The notes beneath the pieces are model-generated. The model saw nothing but the letters and a program-made list of their open reading frames with translations. It was not told the DNA's origin and searched no databases. From Anthonomus grandis grandis (lineage: Eukaryota > Arthropoda > Insecta > Coleoptera > Curculionidae): 64,000 nt of DNA. The stretch spans positions 28,072,774 to 28,136,773 of the forward strand of contig NC_065555.1 in NCBI RefSeq assembly GCF_022605725.1. Reading direction: 5' to 3'. Positions 57,001-64,000 of the stretch are shown piece by piece. The position numbers and the translations under genes were made by a program. How positions within the stretch are numbered: position 1 is the stretch's first letter; every line of letters begins with the position of its first letter.

Positions 57001-58231
57001 CATAAAAGAGTTTAAAAAATACAAACAATATAAAAATAGCTGCAAGCAATTTATTCTATACAAGTGTCAAAAATTTTCTTTTATTGATAATGATATACTA
57101 TAAAAAAATTTCTTAATACTTAGTCTTGGTTGACTGTTATTTTAATATAAAAAAAGAGCTATACAGGATTGAAAAAACTGTGATAAATGAGTGCATGATT
57201 TCTGAAATTGTTATAAAATAGTAAAAATAGGAATACTTAAAAAATACACACCCAGGTGCCTGAGCACTAGGTGGATTAGTTACATTATGTTAGCTAATAA
57301 TAATTTACAATATATTTGAAATACGTAGAAATTATAAATGCTAAATAAATAAATTTAAAAAATATTTTATGGCTCTAAAGTGGTGTTGCTTTTTAAGACA
57401 GGAACAAAATCATTTCCTAATTAATTTAACAAAGTACTTAATGACACCTATAATTAATGGTTAGTTAAAATGCAACATAAAAATAGAAGGTCCCAAGGTC
57501 TGAGGAAATGAAAGCTATTGTTACGAAGTTTTTCTAAAATATTTTAGTAATTAGCTATGAAGCTAATTCGAATCGATTTTTAATTATTTTATCGAAAGCA
57601 TGCAGTGAGGTAAATGGAAAATTTCTAAATCGACTTCAACCTAATTTATTCCTAAAGATCTACAATTAAGCAATTATTGAGATACGGTCTAAGATTCTTA
57701 AGAAAATGCCTTTTAAACAATTTAAATTAGCACGCACTTGAGTCATTAAAAGAACCAAGAATTTTGCAACTTCCTTCACACTCTTATGTCATTATGCTAA
57801 TAAGAATTATAAAAGCGTGCTTACCCATCTAGGATTACAAAAATACACGCCAAAATATTGATAAACAAAACACTTGTCACACCATAAAAACCAACCGGGG
57901 TATAATAGTTAAATAAAGTCAAAAAATTAAATAGAGGTACGACCCAGACACGAAAATATCACTCCTCGTAAGCTGACACTATTTTTTTAATATAATGCCA
58001 CAAAATCACCATGGTACCGTGGATTAACTGTATTGGTACTCTTTGCGTACCATCGAATACCATCAGCGTGACGTAGCAACCAGGTATAAGAATCTGATAC
58101 CAACGCGGCGAATTAAAAGTTACTACAGGTAAAGCGATGTTGGCCACGGTACTGTTTTGTTAACGCGTTAAAATGGAAGTAAGTTTTGATGTTGCGTATA
58201 TACCGGGTGCTCTTTTTGGGCCCGTAATGAT
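57001..58231. other. No gene seen (1.2 kb)
   Basis: AT-rich. Around 57995-58160 several GGTACC/GGTATC-type dyads occur (CCATGGTACCGTGG, TTGGTACTC, CCACGGTACTG), suggesting a small palindromic element, but no clear ends were found. Confidence 0.4.
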
Positions 58232-58719
58232 GGCGCATAGAGATAGATAAATAAATAAATAAATAAATAAATAACGTCTTTATTCAAGTATTTCTTTGTA
58301 CATACAATGCAAAAACATATGAAAATGTACACTCACATCATATGCACAAGAATAGCGCAACTGGCAAAGTTTAGCCTCTTGGCCATTCTTCCACTCAACC
58401 AATTCTCCGGATATTAAGTTAACCATCTTTAAATGTTAACAGAGAAAGTCCAATAGAATGCTTTTAAGAGATAACACTGAGAATAAAACAGTTTTAACCA
58501 ACCATAACAATATAACAATGCAGTACATATATACATATAACATATCTGTCACTAAAAAAGTTCTAAAAATCTACTGCACATCTAATAAATACCTCTTGTA
58601 CTTAGACCTTAAATAACTAGTATTGCATACCTTAAATTAAAGAGGTAAGATATTATATAAGTTAACACAATTATAACCGAAGCTCTTTAAAAAAAAAGAA
58701 GTTCTATGTTGTGGCATTG

Positions 58720-60072
58720 TTAAATAATTTTTATCTCGTAAAAAGCGATTATGCACAGCCTCCCTATAAATTAGTTTTTTAAATCAATATACTGATTGTT
58801 GACACATATTTAGTTTTCTAGAAAATAGAGTCAAGTTAAAATTATACCAGTTATCACACTTAAGCCAACCCAACTCTTCACATAATCGAACTAATCTTTC
58901 TACTCTGCGATGTCTCCCCACCTATCCTAACTACCTGCCTTCGACCTATTAAATATGACCTAAAGAACAGTATTTCAACCTCCCCAAAACCATAATGTCT
59001 TGGCACACATCAACTCATGATCAATAACATCAAAGGCTTTAGAGTAGTCTATCAAAATCAATATAGCAGCCATTTGCCTATCTTGAATTTTTACAATGTA
59101 AAAATTGTATGCATTCCCTTATTTTATTATTATTATACTCGTAATATGCTACTTTATTATCACAGTTGTTTGATTTTTTAAAAACGCTGCAGAAATATGT
59201 ATTTATCTCTTCCACATTTACCAATTCAGGAGGAATCTGAATACCTATATTTGTTGGAACATAAACCTTGAGGTCTCTTAAAGTTTGCCAAACTAACTTT
59301 CGTTAATCCTTTTGGGTCTCCAAATATTGCAAATAAGCCAACTTTTCCTTACGTATAGAATTCTTAGTAAGATTTCGATGCATTTTATAATGTCCAAAAT
59401 TTTCTGTAGAGTTGTTTAATTTACATTTGAGTCTTGCCTTGTCCCGTTCCCTCATTAAACCTCTTATTGCATAAGTCAACCATGGTGCATAAGGCTTAGT
59501 CACTCTAATGGACCTTACGGGAGCATGCTTATCAAATAAATACTTTATATTATGAGTCAGATACTCAACTTTACCATACTTCAGACTGAAGGTCAAGTAA
59601 AAATTCAGGTTCATCGAAATGCTTAAAATCCCTTATAGTCAAAATTTTTTCAGTTTTTATAATACACGTTATGTTTATATAGCAAAATGTCAATAGATGA
59701 ACTTACCCCATTTGAATCTAATGTCCCACTCTGAGTTACAATATTTTTATCGTTAATAAAAATTGGGTCTAGTAAAGTTGCCGTTGTATCAGTCAGACGA
59801 GTTGGTTCATCAATTACCTGACAAAAGTCATTGCTATCAAATAATTTGCTGACTGGGTTTTGAATATTCATCATATTGATGTTTAAATCATCAAAAACTA
59901 AAACATACTCACCTACAGGCAAAATTTCAGGTAATATTCTATCCAATATATTTACACATTCTAATACATTATTAACTACTTTATAGATAACACCTACTGC
60001 TATGGATAATTTTTGCTTTACTCTAATACGTACCCAATAATGTTCAAAACCCTCTATTGATATTAAATTCAT
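58720..60072 (-). pseudogene. LINE ORF2: APE endonuclease and RT remnant
   Basis: The endonuclease part (60072-59650) reads EYVLVFDDLNINMMN, then FDSNDFCQVIDEPTRLTDTT, TLLDPIFI and SGTLDSNGVSS, where the usual SDH is lost. The linker (59614-59303) reads LFDKHAPVRSIRVTKPYAPW, then LTYAIRGLMRERDKARLKCK. After a large deletion, LILIDYSKAFDVIDHELMCA (near 59075-59010) is the RT palm. RLVRLCEELGWLKCDNWYNF (near 58890-58830) is the C-terminal domain. The YADD motif is missing. Non-functional. Confidence 0.78.
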
Positions 60073-60112
60073 AAAGCTTAAACTCTCTTCTAAATCTTGT
60101 ATAAAATATTAA

Positions 60113-61351
60113 TTAGTTTTCCTCTATGTAAATTAAATAGTCTACTTTCTGATTAATGGCCTTTAATAAAAATACCCTACATGGACATTGCCTATCGGGG
60201 GCCAGTTGGGATGTGCTCAGCTTAAGACCTGAACTTTTTTTATTAGACTTGCAACAATTTATACATTTTAGCTCATTTGACCCACAATCTTTATAAGAAT
60301 GATTCTCTGCGCATCTAGAACAAACTTTTGACACTAAGCAGTTTTTGGCTAGATGGCCAAAACCCATACAGTTAAAACATTGAATGATATGAATATGATT
60401 AAACACCCGTGCCCTTGACCAAGCTATATTAACTTTTTTCTTCCTTGGTAACAAGTTATGAGTTTTTGGATCTACCTCTAGAATTAAATTTAAGTTTTTA
60501 TATTTATTTTCACTGTTCTTCATAAATTTCATGAAAAAACCAGCATGCAAAATAAAATGCCAAATCGTATGGCATTTTAACGAACAATCTGATCCACTAT
60601 GTCGGTGTCACTATCATCCATGGATATGTCTGTGGGTTTTATGTTGATAATCCTAAGCTTCGGTTTTCTTTTAACTGGTTGATCAATCTCGTACTTATTG
60701 CCTAATTCTTTTTCCATTCTATTCTTTAAACAATTAAGTTCGTCTTCACTCTCACAAACAATTACTACGGCTTCATCCCTAGCAAGTTGAAACCCTGAGA
60801 CACTAACCCCGACAGGACTAATTTCCTGTGGAATAAACTTTTTGGTTAATAAACTTTCTTGAGTTTGCTATTACAATTAAAAATTAAAATCTAACAACAT
60901 TAGATTTTATTGCTATTACAGATTCTGATTTCTGGCTTTTAAGTTTTTCTGCAAAAGTCACCTGAGTGGCACATGGTATGTTGTTTACCTTTTGATCTTT
61001 TAGCTCATTATATTTCTTACGAAATATATCCAATTCACTTTTTAACTTTACAGTCTCACTAAGTGCTAAGTGCCTCTTCTTTCTGCTGTAGTTGCTGTAC
61101 TAGCATTTTTAACAATTTCCATATCAGCTCCTTTTAGTTTGTTTACATCAGAATTGTAGGTTATGTTTTTGGCACAGCAAACAACTCTAATATTATCGAT
61201 AATTCCACATTTTTTTCTTTGGAAACAACTTTGATGATAAATAGCACCACAAACTACACAAATTACATTTCCATTTATTGCAGCAGCTTTTATTTTACAC
61301 AGCATTTAAAGAAAACGTCGGGAGGTTCGGCATCAACAACTACTTCGCCCG
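60113..61351 (-). pseudogene. LINE ORF1: PHD-like finger, coiled region, CCHC knuckles
   Basis: The start MAGEVVVDAEPPDVFFKCC, then, after a frame change, NGNVICVVCGAIYHQSCFQR forms a PHD-like zinc finger. A Lys/Glu-rich stretch follows, then GVSVSGFQLARDEAVVIVCE and NKYEIDQPVKRKPKLRI, and three zinc knuckles in an open frame: CFNCMGFGHLAKNC, CSRCAENHSYKDC and CINCC. ORF1 proteins of this type bind LINE RNA. Frameshifts near 61070, 60870 and 60550 disrupt it. Confidence 0.75.
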
Positions 61352-61394
61352 CCATTTTTTCTGATTTTCTGAGATAATGGAAAAAATGCGTGAA

Positions 61395-64000
61395 TATCAT
61401 CTAAATTAGTTTTGTGGCACTTTTGCGGCACAAGCCCTCGCAATTGCAAATTACCTATCGGACTGTTTCTGGTTCCTTTTCGCACAATCGGCAATTAAGG
61501 GCTCTATTATACATTCCAATTCTGTTCGTGTATTCTTTAACGGCCATGTGACCCGTTATGATACCTATAAGTATTCTGAGTTTGTTCCTTCCAAATGTAA
61601 GGAGGTGTCTAGAGTAATTTTTTCGTCTATTTTAAAGTTCATAAACATGTTTTCTCTCTTCAGCTGTCTCATTTCTGTCCAGTGAACTTGATGTTTTCTT
61701 AAACCCAATCTCTAATCTCACTGCGGAGTGGGCTTCTTGGCACTCCCAATGCAGATTCTGGTCCGATGTAAGGTGCCATAGAACCTTTTATTCCAAGTTC
61801 ATCGTCATCGAAAATCTTCCATTTTCATTTTCTGGAATACATGTATGTCCCGGAACCCATATAAGCCTTTGATGAAGCAAACTGAGTTTGTGTCTCCTAA
61901 GGTTTTCAGTTTTATGAAGCATTCCCAATCCAGCTTTGATGTAACACTAGGGTTCGATAAAGCCCTTAGGGCGGTTTGGCTATCTGTTATTATTAGGATC
62001 TACTTATTAGCTTATGTTCTCCTAATGTTTTCCCTAGCACATTCTAGTATCGCAAATATTTCTCCTTGAAAAACTGTGGCATGTCTTCCAAGTAGATGGG
62101 ACATTTCATGATTAGGTTTTTCTTTAAAAAGCTTCCAATCCCTTGTCGATCTTGGATCCATCTATGTACCAAATAAGGTCTCCGCCTGATCTGCGGTTGC
62201 TCTCATTTCATTCTTTTCTTGTTGGATATTTAACTTTAAACGGTGTTCGGTGTAAGCAATACTTTGATCACGTGATCGGAAATAATTTCTGATTTGATTG
62301 CCTCAGAGATTCTTGATATTCTTTGGTGACCTGTCAAGTTAACTTGACTATTATTTCCCATTTGCTCCAGTCCCAGCTTTGCTTCTCCTTAAATCGCCAG
62401 GTCTAATCGTGGGAGATTAAGAAGGGCTTCCATGGATGCGATTGGTGTAGATTTCATGACTCCTGTTATGCCTAGACATGCGAGCCTTTGTATTTTGCTT
62501 AACTTAAGCTGTGCTCTTACTTGCAGGGTTTTTGGCCACCACGTTAGTACAGCATAAGTTAAAGTGGGCACAACTACTCTAGTGTAGAGCCAGTGTGCCA
62601 TTTTAAGTTGTAATCCCCTGGTTTGCCAATACATGCGTTTGGTCGTCAATAAAATTAATTTATATCGCTTGGTTACTCTGTCGAGATATTGGTTATAGCT
62701 TAATTTGGAGTCCAAGATAACTGCCAGATATTTTATATCTTTTAACATAGTTATTTTTTTTTTACCATGCAAGCATAGTGGCACAAGGTCGTCAATCTTT
62801 CGTCTTTTGGTCAATGCTATAATTACGAATTTAAGGGGACTGATCTTAAGACCGTCATTGGCGTCATTAAGCACATTGGTCCTGCAGCAGAGGGCTTTTA
62901 AATAATGCTCCATCCCTAATAGACACATTAGTCGAGCAGTTTTTATAGTGTCTTCAGAAGAAAAGACATAACTTTGGACTCATCGATCTAAAAGATTTGG
63001 CTTGAGAATAATAAATTTTTCCGGGTTTGGGTATAAAAGCAAACCGTACCGGTCTCCATCTTAAAAGGATATATCTATAAACTAGACTGGCCCTTTGATG
63101 ATGACTTAAAGATGTAAACCAGGCTTCAGAAACAAGTCGTCGGTGGTTTTGCAGATATGCCAGCAAGGTACATCTTAGGCTAGATACTGAGATTAGGATT
63201 TGGGAGTTACTCTCGCCATTCGCGGGTAACTTTCTACTTAGCCAGAGACTCGAACGAAAAAAGTTCTTGGGGAAACAACAAGACTAAAAAAATATCGGTA
63301 CAATACATGCCGGTGCAAGTTGAGCCTCTTCAAAGTAGTATCCAGGGACCCTTCCTAAAGTAGTGTCCTAAAATGGGGTTGCTGTCACTTCCAGATGAGC
63401 GGAAGACCCTAAAAGTTATGCTATGTATCCATTTACATCATTCCACCACTTCAAATCACTGGACATGAATGGGTTATATCCATGCCTCCTTTAATGTGAG
63501 TTAGACATTATTTCGCATTATGTCAAATTATTTCAGACCTGCCTTGCCCAGAACTACATTCCGAAGCAATGCCGAGAGAGTTTTCTTTCATACGAAACTT
63601 GGAAGAAGCAACTAACATAGACTGACCCCATATTTTACTAGAAACTAGAATCGCAGGAAGAGGGTAGGGGACAAAATGCATCCCTAAGGGATACCATCGT
63701 TAATTTGAAACCTCTGCAAAGGGTGTCTATCAACGACAACCTGGATGGATCGGTTTTCGAGGAAGTTTCCAAATCAAGCAACGAGAGTTGGTGGCAAACC
63801 ATAAGAGATTTTCATTTCGAACTCTATCGATTGCCTTTGAAATATCTAGAGCTATTGCATGGAATTCACCATACTGCTTGATAGCCTCAGTCCAAACATG
63901 CGTGACATAGACCAACAGATCGCCAGTAGACCTGTGCTTTCGAAAACCATACTGACGATGATGTTGGTGGATGAGTTGGTTGGTCCAGGTATTTCAAAAG
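61395..64000 (-). mobile_element. LINE with RNase H domain (I/R1-like), continues beyond window
   Basis: Minus-strand RT, C-terminal and RNase H sequence run from the window end down to about 61430, where the PHD-type LINE begins. No tail was found, so the 3' end may have been cut by that insertion. Confidence 0.75.
61430..64000 (-). pseudogene. LINE ORF2: RT, C-terminal domain and RNase H
   Basis: Starting at the right edge: VYVTHVWTEAIKQYGEFHAI and ALDISKAIDRVRNENLLWFA (RT palm, 63912-63790), then NDGIP and GCILSPTLFL near 63690-63655. After much damage comes CLHGKKKITMLKDIKYLAVI then LDSKLSYNQYLDRVTKRYK (62790-62640), then VVVPTLTYAVLTWWPKTL. The RNase H part is readable as HATVFQGEIFAILECAREN (62090-62030) and WVPGH near 61845. 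The knuckle NCRLCEKEPETVR lies near 61490-61455. An RNase H after RT points to I/R1/LOA-type LINEs. Many frameshifts. Confidence 0.75.

Larger units (their letters stand above)
58232..61390 (-). mobile_element. LINE with PHD-like/CCHC ORF1 and endonuclease ORF2
   Basis: The 3' end is marked by an AATAAA-containing stretch and an (ATTT)n tail, which on the plus strand is AAATAAATAAATAAATAA at 58241-58275. ORF1 lies at 61351-60113 and ORF2 at 60072 to about 58720, with a large deletion in the RT. The 5' end is near 61390, within the 3' region of another LINE. Confidence 0.78.

Noticed and set aside
58241..58275. AAAT tandem repeat as a stand-alone microsatellite
   Set aside because: It is placed exactly at the 3' end of a minus-strand LINE after an AATAAA, so it is that element's tail.
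1..64000. CRISPR array, operon or bacterial features
   Set aside because: No regularly spaced direct repeats with unique spacers. Introns with GT/AG sites and eukaryotic transposons throughout exclude a prokaryotic reading.
1..64000. Host gene, tRNA or rRNA
   Set aside because: Every readable coding motif belongs to a transposable-element family. I saw no tRNA-like A/B boxes with matching arms or rRNA segments, although a covariance-model scan would be needed to exclude small RNAs.

Overview
The window is AT-rich eukaryotic DNA from an arthropod, most likely an insect. I saw no convincing host gene, tRNA, rRNA, operon or prokaryotic signal. Nearly all recognisable coding sequence belongs to transposable elements: Ty3/gypsy, BEL/Pao and Ty1/copia pol remnants, several LINEs, Tc1/mariner-like elements with a DUF4817-type N-terminus, a pogo-like element, three PIF/Harbinger elements, a Transib (RAG1-related) element, a hAT, one unclassified DDD-type element and several foldback MITEs. 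The insect inference rests on the BEL/Pao content, the MADF/BESS Harbinger proteins and the DUF4817 transposases. The species cannot be named from this. Almost every reading frame is broken by stops or frameshifts, so the region looks like an intergenic transposon graveyard. Layout, left to right: 418-834 is a near-perfect foldback palindrome. A degenerate minus-strand Ty3/gypsy element covers about 1112-4983. A mariner-like element with ~347-bp inverted repeats (5434-10762) is split by a pogo-like element (6961-10008). An unclassified repeat family (copy A 11560-15150, copy B 19790-21607) is interrupted in A by a Harbinger (11631-14423) and in B by a deleted DDE_3 element. A spliced Tc1-like transposase (16033-19169) carries two MITEs. 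Minus-strand mariner remnants (21845-25058) lie within or beside a BEL/Pao pol fragment. A second Harbinger (about 28105-33340) was hit by two LINEs with clear target-site duplications (TSDs) and abuts a Transib remnant (33341-34975). From 35430 to 44750 come a Tc1-like pseudogene, a second copy of the long-TIR mariner, and LINE and copia fragments. A third Harbinger (44753-54748) is expanded to 10 kb because a long-inverted-repeat element inside it was itself hit by a 2.6-kb unclassified element (48283-50894) and a hAT (51440-54520). The right end (55136-64000) holds a mariner pseudogene and three minus-strand LINEs. The most notable biology is in the Harbinger elements. The transposase gene and a MADF/BESS DNA-binding-protein gene lie on opposite strands with mutually nested exons: each gene's exon sits in the other's intron. 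Both sets of splice sites are visible in the first copy. The same order recurs in full in the third Harbinger and in part in the second, although their proteins and termini differ. Other points of interest are an uncommon DDD-type transposase element flanked by repeated CAAAATGCATTTTG palindromes, a pogo transposase carrying an extra C-terminal domain plus terminal iterons, mariner inverted repeats that contain the transposase stop codon, and a RAG1-related Transib. All calls come from reading translations and repeats by eye. No database search was possible.
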